NCBI GenBank assembly: GCA_034506175.1
Contig: JAPDQB010000014.1
Location: forward strand, 1 to 64,000
Direction: 5' to 3'
Length of the DNA stretch: 64,000 bases
From: a candidate division KSB1 bacterium
GTDB lineage: Bacteria; Zhuqueibacterota; Zhuqueibacteria; Zhuqueibacterales; Zhuqueibacteraceae
Within the stretch, counting starts at the first letter, position 1. Every line of letters starts with the position of its first letter. Under the pieces are notes generated by a model that saw only the letters and a program-made list of their open reading frames with translations, searched no databases and was not told the origin of the DNA. Positions 49,610 through 59,307 of the stretch are shown piece after piece. A program made the translations under genes and the position numbers.

Positions 49610-49751
49610 ATTTTAGGGAATTATTTGGCTGATTCATCGACATCGGGCAATGCAAAATGCTTGGAGCAAAGCACAGATCGTAAAGATACTATGCGCTTTG
49701 CAGGATATTCATCAGAACAAAGGAACTATCTGTTAACTAAAAATTATTATC

Positions 49752-51752
49752 ATGACTCAATTCGGACATGTATTTCTTCTCCTTGCTCTCGGTTGCGCAG
49801 CGTACGCGGTGATTGCGACGATCATCGGCGCGCGGCGGCAACAGCAGGACATCGTTGACACCGGCCATAATGCCGCCATTGCGGTGATGGTCTTTTTGAC
49901 ATTGGCGGCGATCAGCCTGGTGGAAGCGCTGTTAGCCGACAATTTTCAATTAAAATATGTCGCCAGCACCAGCAATCGCGCGCTGCCAACGTTTTATAAA
50001 TTTTCTGCTCTCTGGGCGGGGATGGAAGGCTCGCTGCTGTTTTGGGCCTGGCTGCTCGCGGCTTTCAGCTATGTTTGCATCGTCTTCTATCGCCGCCAAC
50101 AAACGTTGCTGATGCCGTATGTGACCACCGTCTTGATGGCGGTGGCCATGTTTTTTATCAGCATGATCGTTTTCGTCACCAACCCATTTGAGACGCTCGC
50201 CAACCCTCCCGCCGACGGCCGCGGCCTCAATCCGTTGCTGCAGCATTGGGCGATGGTGATTCACCCGCCGATTTTGTACCTGGGCTACGTCGGTTTCACC
50301 GTGCCGTTTGCCTTCGCCATCGCGGCCATGCTCAGCGGACAGGTCGGCAATGAGTGGATGAAACTCACGCGGCGGTGGACGCTCATTCCGTGGTTTTTTC
50401 TCGGCATCGGCATTATGCTCGGTGGCAAATGGGCGTACATGGAACTGGGCTGGGGCGGTTACTGGGCATGGGATCCAGTCGAAAATGCGGCCTTGATGCC
50501 CTGGCTGTGCGGCACGGCGTTTCTGCACTCGGTTATTATTCAAGAGAAAAAGAACATGCTGCGCGTGTGGAACATGGTGCTGATCATTCTCACTTTTACC
50601 TTGTGCGTATTTGGCACTTTTCTCACCCGCAGCGGTGTGATTTCATCCGTGCATAGTTTTACCCAATCCAGCCTCGGCCCGTTGTTTTTGGGATTTGTCG
50701 GCTTGATCGCAACCTTTTCATTCACCTTGATGGGGCTTCGCCTGCATCTGCTCAAGAGCGATGTGCGGATGGATTCGGTCGTCTCGCGCGAATCGGTATT
50801 TTTGCTCAACAACGTCGTCTTTCTCGGCGCCTGTTTTGCGGTGTTTTGGGGCACGCTGTTTCCGGTGATCTCCGAAGCGGTGCGGGGCGTCAAAATCACC
50901 GTCGGCGCGCCGTGGTTCGACGCCGTGATGGTGCCGATTTCTCTGCTCCTGCTGTTGCTCACCGGCGTGGGGCCGTTGGTGGCGTGGCGTAAAAGCTCGG
51001 CGGAACATTTGAAAAAGATGTTTACGATTCCGGCAGTGGGCGCTGCGCTGACGCTTGCCATACTTCTGGCGGCGGGAATGCGTCATCTTTATGCGCTGAT
51101 CTCGTTTGCGCTTTGCGTGTTCGTCACCATCACGATCATCACTGAATATCATCGCGGCGCCATTGCCCGCGGGCACACCAATGGGGAATCTTATCCCCTT
51201 GCGCTGTGGCGCTTGCTGATGAAAAACAAGCGGCGTTACGGCGGGTACGTGGTTCATTTCGGCATGGTGCTGATTTTTATCGGCGTCACCGGCAAGGCGT
51301 TCACTGAGGAAGCTGAAAAACAGCTCAAGCCGGGTGAGTCAATAAAAATTGGAAACTATGAATTGGTTTATCAAGATACGAAACGATTTGATGATCCCAA
51401 CAAAGCGGTGATCGAGTCCCGCATGATCGTGAAACGCGACGGCAAGGAACTCGAGACGATTTACCCGCAGAAGCATTTTTACATCGTCCAGCAGCAGCCA
51501 ACGACCGAGGTGGCGCTTTTTTCCAATCTGCGGGAAGATTTGTACGTCGTGCTCGGCGAGCATCAGCCCGAAACCAACGCCGCCACCTTTCACATTTATT
51601 TGAATCCGCTGGTGATGTGGGTCTGGATTGGCGGAATGGTTTTGACCCTCGGAACGATCATTACGCTGCTGCCCGACCTTGGCGAACGCCGGAGCAAAAC
51701 GGCGCCGGCCAAAACAACTTCGGCGCGGCAGCCGGTTGCGGCAAACGTCTGA
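49752..51752 (+). CDS. ccmF: Cytochrome c haem lyase CcmF
   Basis: Multi-pass membrane protein (666 residues, about 14-15 helices) that attaches haem from CcmE to apocytochrome c. The WWD domain WGGYWAWDPVENAALMPW lies near residue 240, with flanking histidines in LQHWAMVIHPP and SVIIQEKK regions. A large periplasmic domain (about 535-610) precedes the last helix. It belongs to System I with ccmE; other ccm genes are outside the window. A DUF4258 remnant separates the two. Confidence 0.95.
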   Translation: MTQFGHVFLLLALGCAAYAVIATIIGARRQQQDIVDTGHNAAIAVMVFLTLAAISLVEALLADNFQLKYVASTSNRALPTFYKFSALWAGMEGSLLFWAWLLAAFSYVCIVFYRRQQTLLMPYVTTVLMAVAMFFISMIVFVTNPFETLANPPADGRGLNPLLQHWAMVIHPPILYLGYVGFTVPFAFAIAAMLSGQVGNEWMKLTRRWTLIPWFFLGIGIMLGGKWAYMELGWGGYWAWDPVENAALMPWLCGTAFLHSVIIQEKKNMLRVWNMVLIILTFTLCVFGTFLTRSGVISSVHSFTQSSLGPLFLGFVGLIATFSFTLMGLRLHLLKSDVRMDSVVSRESVFLLNNVVFLGACFAVFWGTLFPVISEAVRGVKITVGAPWFDAVMVPISLLLLLLTGVGPLVAWRKSSAEHLKKMFTIPAVGAALTLAILLAAGMRHLYALISFALCVFVTITIITEYHRGAIARGHTNGESYPLALWRLLMKNKRRYGGYVVHFGMVLIFIGVTGKAFTEEAEKQLKPGESIKIGNYELVYQDTKRFDDPNKAVIESRMIVKRDGKELETIYPQKHFYIVQQQPTTEVALFSNLREDLYVVLGEHQPETNAATFHIYLNPLVMWVWIGGMVLTLGTIITLLPDLGERRSKTAPAKTTSARQPVAANV

Positions 51753-51837
51753 AATTTTTTAAGCGATAACCGTCATAAAATTTGAGAAGATGTGATCTCG
51801 CACTTGCAGCTTAGGACTTACAACCAGGGAGAGCGCC

Positions 51838-52878
51838 ATGAAAATCACGCGCGATTTTTTATTCGAATTGCCCAAGACCGACCTGCACGTTCATCTCGAC
51901 GGTTCGTTGCGGGTTAAAACTGCGATCGAATTGGCCAAAGCGAACAAAATTCCCCTGCCGAGCGACAAGGAAGACGACGTGCGGAACTTTTTGTCGGTCA
52001 AAGGGCAGGTTGAAAATCTAAAGACCTATCTTGAAAAATTCGATTTTACGTTGAAATTGATGCAGGATTATGATTCGATCCGGCGCATTGCTTATGAGCT
52101 GGCGGAAGATGCCTCCCGCGAAAATATCACCTACATGGAAGTGCGCTATTCGCCGATTTTGCATCAACAAAAGGGCATGAGCCTGGAGCAGGTCGTTGAC
52201 GCCGTGCTCGAAGGCTTGCGCGACGCCGAGCGACAATTTCCCATACGCTGCGGCGTGATTATCTGCGGCATTCGCTCATTCGATCCGGCCACTTCCGTCC
52301 GATTGGCTGAATTGACCGTGCCGTACAAACGCAAGGGCGTCGTCGGATTCGACCTGGCCGGCGGCGAGTACGACAATCCGGCGAAAGATCATGCCAAGGC
52401 GTTTTACGTCGTCCGCAAAAATTGCATCAATTGCACGGTTCATGCCGGCGAAGCCTACGGCCCGGACAGCATCCATCAGGCGATTCACGCTCTCGGCGCG
52501 CATCGCATCGGCCACGGCACCCGCCTGATCGAAGACGAAGATTTGCTCAACTATGTTTGTGACCACCGCATTCCGCTCGAAATTTGCTTGACGAGCAATG
52601 TTCAAACCAAAACCGTCCTGCGCATCGAGCATCATCCCTTCAAAAAATATCTTGACCGCCAACTGCGCGTGACGCTGAACACGGACAACCGCCTGATCTC
52701 CGACACGACGATGACCGACGAACTGTGGCTGGCAGTGCAAACCTGGGATTTGGATTTTTCGCAAGTGAAAAAGGTGATTCTCAACGGCTTCAAAAGTCTT
52801 TTCATTCCATTTGCGGAGAAAGTGCGAATTTATAACGAAGCCAAAATCAGATTGAATGAATTTGAGCAAAAATTGTAA
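51838..52878 (+). CDS. add: Adenosine deaminase
   Basis: Converts adenosine to inosine (346 residues). Zinc and catalytic motifs: DLHVHLDGSLR near residue 17, TVHAGEAYGP (His and catalytic Glu), HRIGHGTRL, and LNTDNRLIS, which replaces the usual NTDDP but is a known variant. LCRN-free cytosolic protein without signal peptide. GGGAGAG lies upstream of the ATG. It probably works in purine salvage; no linked purine genes are seen. Confidence 0.95.
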   Translation: MKITRDFLFELPKTDLHVHLDGSLRVKTAIELAKANKIPLPSDKEDDVRNFLSVKGQVENLKTYLEKFDFTLKLMQDYDSIRRIAYELAEDASRENITYMEVRYSPILHQQKGMSLEQVVDAVLEGLRDAERQFPIRCGVIICGIRSFDPATSVRLAELTVPYKRKGVVGFDLAGGEYDNPAKDHAKAFYVVRKNCINCTVHAGEAYGPDSIHQAIHALGAHRIGHGTRLIEDEDLLNYVCDHRIPLEICLTSNVQTKTVLRIEHHPFKKYLDRQLRVTLNTDNRLISDTTMTDELWLAVQTWDLDFSQVKKVILNGFKSLFIPFAEKVRIYNEAKIRLNEFEQKL

Positions 52879-52917
52879 ACGCAAGTCAGGCGGGTTTTGA
52901 ATTTATTTTAAAGGGAA

Positions 52918-53502
52918 TTGACGGCTACTGTGAAGAACTCGACAGCACGAGAGGCAGCGACGCCGACCGACGCGGAGCTTTTGACGGCGATGGCGCAAAA
53001 GCAGGATTGGGCGCTTGCTGCACTTTATGATCGTTACGCCGGCATGCTCTACGGCCTGGCGTTGAAAATTCTCGGCGATAGTGCGCCGGCGCAGGATGTC
53101 GTGCACGAAGCTTTTATGACGGCGTGGCAGAAAGCGGAGACGTACAGCCAAACCCGCGGGCAAGTCGCCACCTGGCTGATCGTGCTCTGCCGGAATTTGG
53201 CGATCGATCAGTATCGCATCAAAATGCGCCTCGCCAGCCGCAAAGTGGAGTTCGAGGCGGCAGCGGAAACTTTGATGGCGATGGAAGACGATCCGGCGAT
53301 GACGGCAGTCGTCGCGGATGACGTTCGGCGCCTGCGCGAGGCACTGGTGAAATTGGCGCCGGAACAAAAGCAAGTCATCGAGATGGCGTATTTTCAAGGC
53401 ATGACGCAAACCGAAATCGCCGCCGCGACAAAAACACCTCTGGGCACGGTCAAAACCCGAACCCGGCAGGCGCTGCTCGCGCTTCGCAGCGCGTTGGGTT
53501 GA
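52918..53502 (+). CDS. ECF-type RNA polymerase sigma factor
   Basis: 194 residues with sigma region 2 (ALYDRYAGMLYGLALKILGD, 20 residues; then VVHEAFMTAWQKAETY; WLIVLCRNLAIDQYR) and region 4 (LAPEQKQVIEMAYFQGMTQT and helix-turn-helix TEIAAATKTPLGTVKTR). It resembles the SigK/RskA and ChrR-regulated ECF groups. The start is a TTG with AAGGG only 2 bases away; GTG 52930 is an alternative. Two anti-sigma genes follow at once. Confidence 0.9.
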   Translation: MTATVKNSTAREAATPTDAELLTAMAQKQDWALAALYDRYAGMLYGLALKILGDSAPAQDVVHEAFMTAWQKAETYSQTRGQVATWLIVLCRNLAIDQYRIKMRLASRKVEFEAAAETLMAMEDDPAMTAVVADDVRRLREALVKLAPEQKQVIEMAYFQGMTQTEIAAATKTPLGTVKTRTRQALLALRSALG

Positions 53503-53610
53503 ACATCACGACGTGCTGTCGCAAAGTGAAAGATTTCAAGAAAATTTCAGGAGCAAGGAAGGCAAGGATGAAAACGTACGAGAGAAAAATCATACTTTTC
53601 GGAAAAGCCG

Positions 53611-54261
53611 ATGCAAGACGTTTATTTAGACCAAATTGAATTGTATTTATTGGGCGCGCTGGCGCCGCATGAAGAAAAACAATTGCGCGCGCATTTGGCC
53701 ACCGGTTGTGTTGAATGCACCCAGGCGATGGCTGAAAGCTCGCGCGTGATGCGGGCGCTGCCGTGGGCTTGGCTTTCGCCGTCCGAACTCGTCGTGCCAC
53801 CAGTCGCTTTGAAACAACGCCTGCTGGACAGCATCAAAAATACTGATACGCCGCCCTCGCGTTTCCAGCGCAGCCCGCAGATTTGGAAAAGCTGGCCGGA
53901 TGAATCCGAAAACCTCTCTTCTTTGCCGAGTGGTTTATTAACCGTTCATGCGCATGAAGGCGTGTGGGAGGATATTGGCGTCAACGGTATTTTGGTCAAA
54001 CGTTTGTTTGTCGATCGGGCGAATGATCGCGCCACGATGCTCGTTCGCATGCCCGCCGGCGCCTCCTACCCGCGGCATCGCCACGCCGGCGCCGAGCAGT
54101 GCTACGTTCTCGAAGGCGATTTGCGTTTCGGCGGCCGCGTCTTTCGCGCCGGCGATTTTCAATGCGCTGAGGCAGATTCGATTCACGACATTCAATATAC
54201 CGAGGCTGGATGCTTGTTGTTGATTGTTTCCTCACTGCATGATGAAATTGTCGATGCCTAA
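53611..54261 (+). CDS. ChrR-like cupin anti-sigma factor
   Basis: 216 residues, soluble. The N-terminal anti-sigma domain has YLLGALAPHEEKQLRAHLAT then GCVECTQAM (zinc-type His/Cys pattern). The C-terminal cupin has PRHRHAGAEQCYVLEGDL, with metal-binding histidines and glutamate. ChrR proteins release their sigma factor in response to singlet oxygen or organic peroxide (family knowledge). It lies 108 bases after the sigma gene. Confidence 0.85.
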   Translation: MQDVYLDQIELYLLGALAPHEEKQLRAHLATGCVECTQAMAESSRVMRALPWAWLSPSELVVPPVALKQRLLDSIKNTDTPPSRFQRSPQIWKSWPDESENLSSLPSGLLTVHAHEGVWEDIGVNGILVKRLFVDRANDRATMLVRMPAGASYPRHRHAGAEQCYVLEGDLRFGGRVFRAGDFQCAEADSIHDIQYTEAGCLLLIVSSLHDEIVDA

Positions 54262-54441
54262 CGTGCAGCCGCGACGGTTTCGCGTGTTTCATTCAGGGGA
54301 CCTTTCTTTAATTTTTTGCGTTTCAAAATTTACGGCTTTTTTAAAAACTGTTTCGATGGGTGATTCGTATAATCGTTAGCAGGTTTGAAGATCGATCTGA
54401 GTGAACAAGGCAATTTGAAACGTTTAAATAACCAACTGAGC

Positions 54442-55296
54442 ATGGCAGATAAATTTACTGAGCTGGCCGCGCCTTTTGTCCTGGGTATGTTGGATGAACC
54501 AGAGGCCCGACAATTTGCCCAACACCTGGCAACCGGGTGCCGGGAATGCCGGCTTGCCGTGCAAAACGCCAAACGGGTGGCCAGCCTGTTGCCTTATACC
54601 GCGCCGCAGAATGAGCCGCCGCCGGAATTGAAACAGCGCTTGCTCGACGCGATTGCCGCAGAATCGAAAATCCTGCCCATGCGTCCGGTTGCCGGAAAAA
54701 GTGAAGCTCCGGCAACGGGTCCGGCGACGATTCGTTCGATGCCGCAGCGAACGTTTTTTCAACGCGCGCGCGGCGCATTGGCGTGGGCCGCCGTTTTTTT
54801 ACTCTTCGCGGTTGGGTATAGCTATTTTTTGCAGCGTGATTTAATCCGCCAGTTGCAAACGGAATTGGCGGAACGCAACGCCGAGATGAAGCTGCTGCAA
54901 TTTGAATTAGAGCGGCAGAAAACCGTTATCGAGCGCATTAAAAAAAGCAGCGCCCCGCGCCTGTTGTTGGTGGAACTCAAAGGCACGGAAGCCAATCCCT
55001 CCGGCAATGTCAAAGTTCTGCTCGATCCGCAAACCGTCGGCGGAAGCTTTATCGCGTATAATTTGCCGCCACTCCCCCGCGAAAACGATTATCAGCTTTG
55101 GTTTTTAAAAAATGGCAAACCGTTCGACGCCGGCGTGTTTGCGGTGAATGAGAAGGGCGAATTCATCGGCGAGGTGCAACATTTGCCTGAGACGCTTGCC
55201 GGCATTTCCGCCTTCGCCATCACCCGTGAGCCGAAAGGCGGCAGCCCAACGCCAACGATGCCGATTTACTGGGTGGGCGCCGTGCAGGGCGTGTGA
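54442..55296 (+). CDS. RskA-like membrane anti-sigma factor
   Basis: 284 residues from ATG 54442; an in-frame TTG at 54385 is an alternative. The N-terminal anti-sigma domain has FVLGMLDEPEARQFAQHLAT and GCRECRLAV, close in pattern to the preceding ChrR-like gene. A transmembrane helix (LAWAAVFLLFAVGYSYFL), a coiled coil, and a periplasmic RskA domain with YQLWFLKNGKPFDAGVF follow. The last gene of a sigma/anti-sigma/anti-sigma group; a second anti-sigma of different type is unusual. Confidence 0.8.
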   Translation: MADKFTELAAPFVLGMLDEPEARQFAQHLATGCRECRLAVQNAKRVASLLPYTAPQNEPPPELKQRLLDAIAAESKILPMRPVAGKSEAPATGPATIRSMPQRTFFQRARGALAWAAVFLLFAVGYSYFLQRDLIRQLQTELAERNAEMKLLQFELERQKTVIERIKKSSAPRLLLVELKGTEANPSGNVKVLLDPQTVGGSFIAYNLPPLPRENDYQLWFLKNGKPFDAGVFAVNEKGEFIGEVQHLPETLAGISAFAITREPKGGSPTPTMPIYWVGAVQGV

Positions 55297-55399
55297 GGAC
55301 AAAACGAATTGTGCGGCCATCCCATCTCCCGCCGAAAACTTGCTCCCCAAAACACAAGCGCTGCCTTGACTGAGTCTGTTAAAAATTTTTTGGAATAGA

Positions 55400-56470
55400 A
55401 TGGCACCTCGAATCCGTCGCCTGCTGAGAAATCATCCAGTGATGGCTTTGGCGATTTTTTCGCTGCTGTTTTTATTTTTTTCCCTCACCATGCTGCCGCA
55501 TTTCCCGCAACTTGTGGAGCTGATTTATGCCCGGAGACTCTATGTGCTGATCGTGAAAATCCTTTCCCCGCTCGCCGCAGCAATCTCGTTCTCACTCTCA
55601 GAAATTTTTCTTTATCTCGGCATTTTCAGCGTGGCGTTTTGGGGAATTCGGGGAATTCTCCATCGCCGCTTCGTACGAACCGTGCTGGAATTATGCGCCG
55701 GGGTGGTTTTCCTTCTTCTTTGGTTTTATCTCGCCTGGGGTTTCAATTATCTCCGACCCAAAATCGAGCAACAGCTTCAATTGGCCGCCGTCGAGCCGGA
55801 TAGCCTGGCGCTGCGCGAAAATTTTCTATGGTGTATCGAGCGAACGAATGCAGCCTGGCAGCCGGTCGCGCCGTGGAACGTGCAGCATCTCGACCAGGAA
55901 ATCGAACGCGGCTATGCCGAAGTTTTTGCCGAGCTGAATCTCCCACCAGTTTCAGGAAAGTGGCCGCCAAAATTTTTGCTGATGCCGCAGCTTTTGGATT
56001 ACACGTTGACTTCGGGCATCTTCGGGCCGCTTTTTCACGAGGTGCATCTCAATGCGCATCTTTTGCCGGTGGAAATGCCGTTTGTCTTGGCGCACGAAAA
56101 AGCCCATGGCCGTGGCTTTGCACGCGAATCGGAAGCCAGCTTCATCGCGCTGCTGGTGTGCCTGCGCAGCACAAACACCGCGGTTCAATACTCCGCCTAT
56201 TTTTCCCTGCTCGGCCGTTTTCGCGCGCGCTACCGCCAATATGCCGATTATGATTCACTGCAACAATTCATTCGTCCCGAAATCGACGCCGACTTTGAGC
56301 AGGTCTGGCGCCGAATGGAACAATACCTTGGTCCGCTCGCGGAGCTTGCCCAAAAAAGCTATGATTTTTATCTGCGCGCCAATCAAGTCGAAGGCGGCTT
56401 GGAGAATTATTCCGATGTGGTTGATGTGGTGATACGATGGCGGGAAAGCAAGGTGCGGGAAACTAACTGA
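55400..56470 (+). CDS. DUF3810 membrane protein, predicted zinc peptidase-like
   Basis: 356 residues. Three N-terminal membrane helices (about 15-35, 50-80 and 95-115) are followed by a soluble domain with LAHEKAHGRGFARESEASFI, an HExxH-like (HEKAH) zinc motif with a downstream Glu. This is typical of DUF3810 proteins of FCB bacteria. Function unknown. Its 3' end overlaps the opposite-strand VapC gene by eight bases. Confidence 0.8.
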   Translation: MAPRIRRLLRNHPVMALAIFSLLFLFFSLTMLPHFPQLVELIYARRLYVLIVKILSPLAAAISFSLSEIFLYLGIFSVAFWGIRGILHRRFVRTVLELCAGVVFLLLWFYLAWGFNYLRPKIEQQLQLAAVEPDSLALRENFLWCIERTNAAWQPVAPWNVQHLDQEIERGYAEVFAELNLPPVSGKWPPKFLLMPQLLDYTLTSGIFGPLFHEVHLNAHLLPVEMPFVLAHEKAHGRGFARESEASFIALLVCLRSTNTAVQYSAYFSLLGRFRARYRQYADYDSLQQFIRPEIDADFEQVWRRMEQYLGPLAELAQKSYDFYLRANQVEGGLENYSDVVDVVIRWRESKVRETN

Positions 56471-56885
56471 TCAGCGGCAGCGTGTTGAGATCAATGAGCT
56501 GCAATCCGCCGACGCGATCAAAATGGCGGAGGTTGACCGTCAAAAGCGGCAGATCGTACACGAGACAAGTGGCAGCTATAAAAGCGTCTTTGGTTCCAAT
56601 TTGCAAGTTTTGGTGAATTAAGTTTGCGTCAAGAAATGCAGCCCGCCGTGCAACCGTCTCTGTCATGGGTTGAATCTTGAACTCTACTTGAAGTTCGTCA
56701 ATGTCAGATAATCTACCAGCGCGATATGCACCCAACTCAATTTCATAAACACTGATTGCGCTTAAATGGGGTTCATAGACTAATAGCGACCGCAAGAAAA
56801 ATGATTTCTGCTTGTCGCGTACTCGTACGTGCTGAATTATGACGGACGAGTCGATGACAGCGTCTCTTCGCGCCACTGTTGCCAC
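56463..56885 (-). CDS. VapC-type PIN-domain ribonuclease toxin
   Basis: 140 residues with the PIN acidic residues D in VIDSSVIIQ, E in AISVYEIELGA, D in GTKDAFIAAT and D near the end (RHFDRVGG). It probably cleaves tRNA or other RNA when free of antitoxin (family knowledge). It overlaps the 3' end of the upstream antitoxin gene by 49 bases; a start a few codons later is possible. Confidence 0.85.
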   Translation of the reverse strand: MATVARRDAVIDSSVIIQHVRVRDKQKSFFLRSLLVYEPHLSAISVYEIELGAYRAGRLSDIDELQVEFKIQPMTETVARRAAFLDANLIHQNLQIGTKDAFIAATCLVYDLPLLTVNLRHFDRVGGLQLIDLNTLPLIS

Positions 56886-57124
56886 CTCTCCTCTAATTCT
56901 TGAAATGCTTGTTCAATTTTGGGATCGTCCGCCCAAATACCCAAAGTTCTTTCGGCGAATTCCAATTGTTTCTTCAGGCTTGTTTTTTTTGCTTTTTGCG
57001 CAGGCTCTTTCCCGTTTTGATGAATGGAAATTTTTATTGTTTTTCTTCCGGTTTTGGCAATTTCATCATAGAGGGATTTGGATATTTCCAAATAAGGTTT
57101 TTTCGCTAACTTCGCAGTAATCAT
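56837..57124 (-). CDS. Antitoxin partner of the VapC toxin
   Basis: 95 residues from ATG 57124, which has GGAGG 6 bases upstream on the minus strand. The charged helical protein begins MITAKLAKKPYLEISKSLYD and has KKTSLKKQLEFAERTLGIW in the middle. No DNA-binding fold is recognised with confidence. The 49-base overlap with the toxin gene indicates a paired antitoxin role. Confidence 0.65.
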   Translation of the reverse strand: MITAKLAKKPYLEISKSLYDEIAKTGRKTIKISIHQNGKEPAQKAKKTSLKKQLEFAERTLGIWADDPKIEQAFQELEERWQQWREETLSSTRPS

Positions 57125-57185
57125 CATAAACCTCCATTTTTCTTTTAGCCAAATTAACAAGCTTTTTTGTTAATTGCAAGCTTTT

Positions 57186-58514
57186 TCATCGCAACTTCTG
57201 TCGCGATTCAATCGCCACTATCACCTTTTCCAGGCTCGCCGGAATCTCCACCGGCGCGTTGGCATGTTTCGAGGCGACTTCGGCCAACTGCGATTGGTGA
57301 TAACGAATTTTGAACTCCGAAAATTTTAATCCGTTCGCCGTCGAAATCACCACGACACGCTCGGATTTTTTGATCTCACGCCGGGCGACCAGTTTGATCA
57401 GCGCCGCGAGCGCCACGCCGGTGTGCGGGCAATTGAACAGACCGGCCGTGTCACCGAGCGCGGCGGCATTCGCCAGCTCGTCTTCACTCGCCTGTTCGAC
57501 GATGCCATCAAATTCTTTGAGCATCGCAATCGCCTTTTTTACGCTCACCGGATTGCCGATTTGAATGGCGCTGGCCGCGGTCGGCTCGGCGCGTTTGGGA
57601 TGAAACTCGCGAAAGCCGGTTTTGTAGCTTTCATAAAGCGGATTGGCTTTTTCCGCCTGGGCGCAAACCAGCCGCGGCAAGCGCTCGGTCAAACCGAGAT
57701 CGCGCAGCATCAGAAAACCGCGCCCAATTGCCGAGATGTTGCCGAGATTGCCGCCGGGGACGATCACCCAATCCGGCGCTTGCCAGCCGAGTTGTTGGGT
57801 GATTTCAATCGAGATGGTTTTTTGCCCTTCCAGCCGCAGCGAGTTCATCGAGTTGGCGAGATAGATGTCCGGGCGTTTTGCCAGCTCTTTGACGATCGCC
57901 ATGCAGCCGTCGAAATCCGTCTCGAGTGCCAGCGTGAGCGCGCCGTTGGCAATCGGCTGGATGAGCTGCGCGGCGCTGATTTTGTTTTTGGGCAATAAAA
58001 CTACCGCCGGAATGCCAGCGGCGGCGCAATAAGCCGCCAGCGACGCTGAGGTGTCGCCGGTCGACGCGCACACCACGGCGCGAATTTTCGCCCCGTTCGC
58101 AATCATTTGTTTGACCTGCGAAACCAGCACGGTCATGCCCAAATCTTTGAACGAGCCGCTATGGCTGTTGCCGCATTGTTTCACCCACAAATTTTCCAAG
58201 CCGATTGATTTGCCCAATCGTTCAGCGCGCAACAAATGCGTGTTGCCCTCGCCCAGCGAGACGATGTTCTCATTCGCGACGTGCGGATTCACCCATTCTT
58301 TTTTGCCCCAAATGCCCGAGCTGTACGGCCACTCGGCGCTTCGGCAGCGGCGATCAAACATTTCCTTCCATTCGGCGGCGGATTTTTGGCGCAACGCCGC
58401 GAGATCGTGACGCACGTCGAGCAGATCACCGCAGCGCGGGCAATTGTAGATGATGGCGTCGAGGGGGTAATCGCCGGGGCAGTTGTTGAGGCAATGGTAA
58501 CGGGCGGAGAACAT
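57186..58514 (-). CDS. thrC: Threonine synthase
   Basis: PLP enzyme that converts O-phosphohomoserine to threonine (442 residues from [12 protein letters not shown]; an in-frame ATG 24 bases upstream is an alternative). A short zinc-ribbon-like start with CLNNC and CPRCGDLL precedes the fold II core. The PLP lysine is in [13 protein letters not shown], the phosphate loop [11 protein letters not shown], and [13 protein letters not shown] is typical. There is no Shine-Dalgarno. The left palindrome cluster of the RAYT begins 29 bases before its start. Confidence 0.93.
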   Translation of the reverse strand: MFSARYHCLNNCPGDYPLDAIIYNCPRCGDLLDVRHDLAALRQKSAAEWKEMFDRRCRSAEWPYSSGIWGKKEWVNPHVANENIVSLGEGNTHLLRAERLGKSIGLENLWVKQCGNSHSGSFKDLGMTVLVSQVKQMIANGAKIRAVVCASTGDTSASLAAYCAAAGIPAVVLLPKNKISAAQLIQPIANGALTLALETDFDGCMAIVKELAKRPDIYLANSMNSLRLEGQKTISIEITQQLGWQAPDWVIVPGGNLGNISAIGRGFLMLRDLGLTERLPRLVCAQAEKANPLYESYKTGFREFHPKRAEPTAASAIQIGNPVSVKKAIAMLKEFDGIVEQASEDELANAAALGDTAGLFNCPHTGVALAALIKLVARREIKKSERVVVISTANGLKFSEFKIRYHQSQLAEVASKHANAPVEIPASLEKVIVAIESRQKLR

Positions 58515-58542
58515 GGTGGTTTTTCTTTTTTTTTGCACGATC

Positions 58543-58765
58543 GGGATGAATTAAAATTCATGCATCACAGATCGGCATGAATTAAAATTCATGCCTCACA
58601 GCCTAAGTCCGCTGAAGATCGGCATGAATTAAAATTCATGCCTCACAGCCTAAGTCCGCTGAAGCGGACTAATCGATATAAATTTTTTTTAGTCGACTTT
58701 AGCCGACTTGAGCTATGAGCCATGAAATTCATTTCATGGCGATATGGCGATGAAATTCATTTCAT
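58543..58765. repeat. Left palindrome cluster next to the RAYT gene
   Basis: Three copies of a perfect palindrome with stem GGCATGAATT and an AA loop (first copy degenerate, 58543; then 58574-58595 and 58621-58642), each followed by TCACAG. Copies 2 and 3 lie in an exact 47-base tandem unit. Then AGTCCGC-TGAA-GCGGACT (58653-58670), an imperfect AGTCG/CGACT (58691-58708), CCATGAAA/TTTCATGG with loop TTCA (58720-58739), and ATGAAA/TTTCAT (58750-58765). The cluster ends five bases from the RAYT stop. Confidence 0.9.
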
Positions 58766-58769
58766 GGCG

Positions 58770-59255
58770 TTACGGCGTTAATTCCCGAATCATTTTAATC
58801 CCCGCAATCGCCTCGCCGTGGTTCCACGGGGCCGGGCCGTCGTCCTCGTCCATGTCGCGTTCCAAAACGGCGATGGTTTGCGCCTGGTGATGATGTTGTT
58901 TTTGGTGGCGCACGTAATCCACCGCGCGGTCGAGATTTTTCTCGCCCAGCGAAAAAACGCCATAGCCGCGCTGCCAATGCAATTCGCCGGGGTAATTCGG
59001 CTTGCGATGGTTGATGTGAAACGCGCTGCTGCCCTTGATTTTTTGGACAAATTCGGCAACCGATAATTTCGGCGGAATGGAGGCGACGACGTGAACATGA
59101 TCTTCGATGCCGCCGATGGCGTGGGTGATGCATTCCAACGCGTCGGCTTTGCCGATGATGTAACCATACAATTCCGCCTCGATTTCCGGTGTGATCAACG
59201 GCTGCCGTTCTTTGGTGGACCACACCACGTGATAAAACAATCGCCACAATGCCAT
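58770..59255 (-). mobile_element. REP-associated tyrosine transposase (RAYT, TnpA_REP, Y1-HUH family)
   Basis: 161 residues from MALWRLFYHVVWSTKERQPL; GGAGG lies 4 bases upstream. An in-frame ATG at 59312 is rejected because it sits inside the right palindrome cluster. The HUH motif is in EDHVHVVASIP, and the nucleophilic tyrosine is probably that of RAVDYVRHQKQHH. Ends AGIKMIRELTP. RAYTs cut REP palindromes and are thought to spread them (family knowledge). It is flanked on both sides by the same ordered palindromes. Confidence 0.92.
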
Positions 59256-59307
59256 ACGGCCTCCCAGGGTTGGAATGAATGTGATGATTTGGGATTTTGG
59301 CATTTCC

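Noticed and set aside
58570..58664. Tandem 47-base units as a CRISPR array
   Set aside because: The units are contiguous and identical with no variable spacers, palindromic, and next to a RAYT; they are REP-type repeats.
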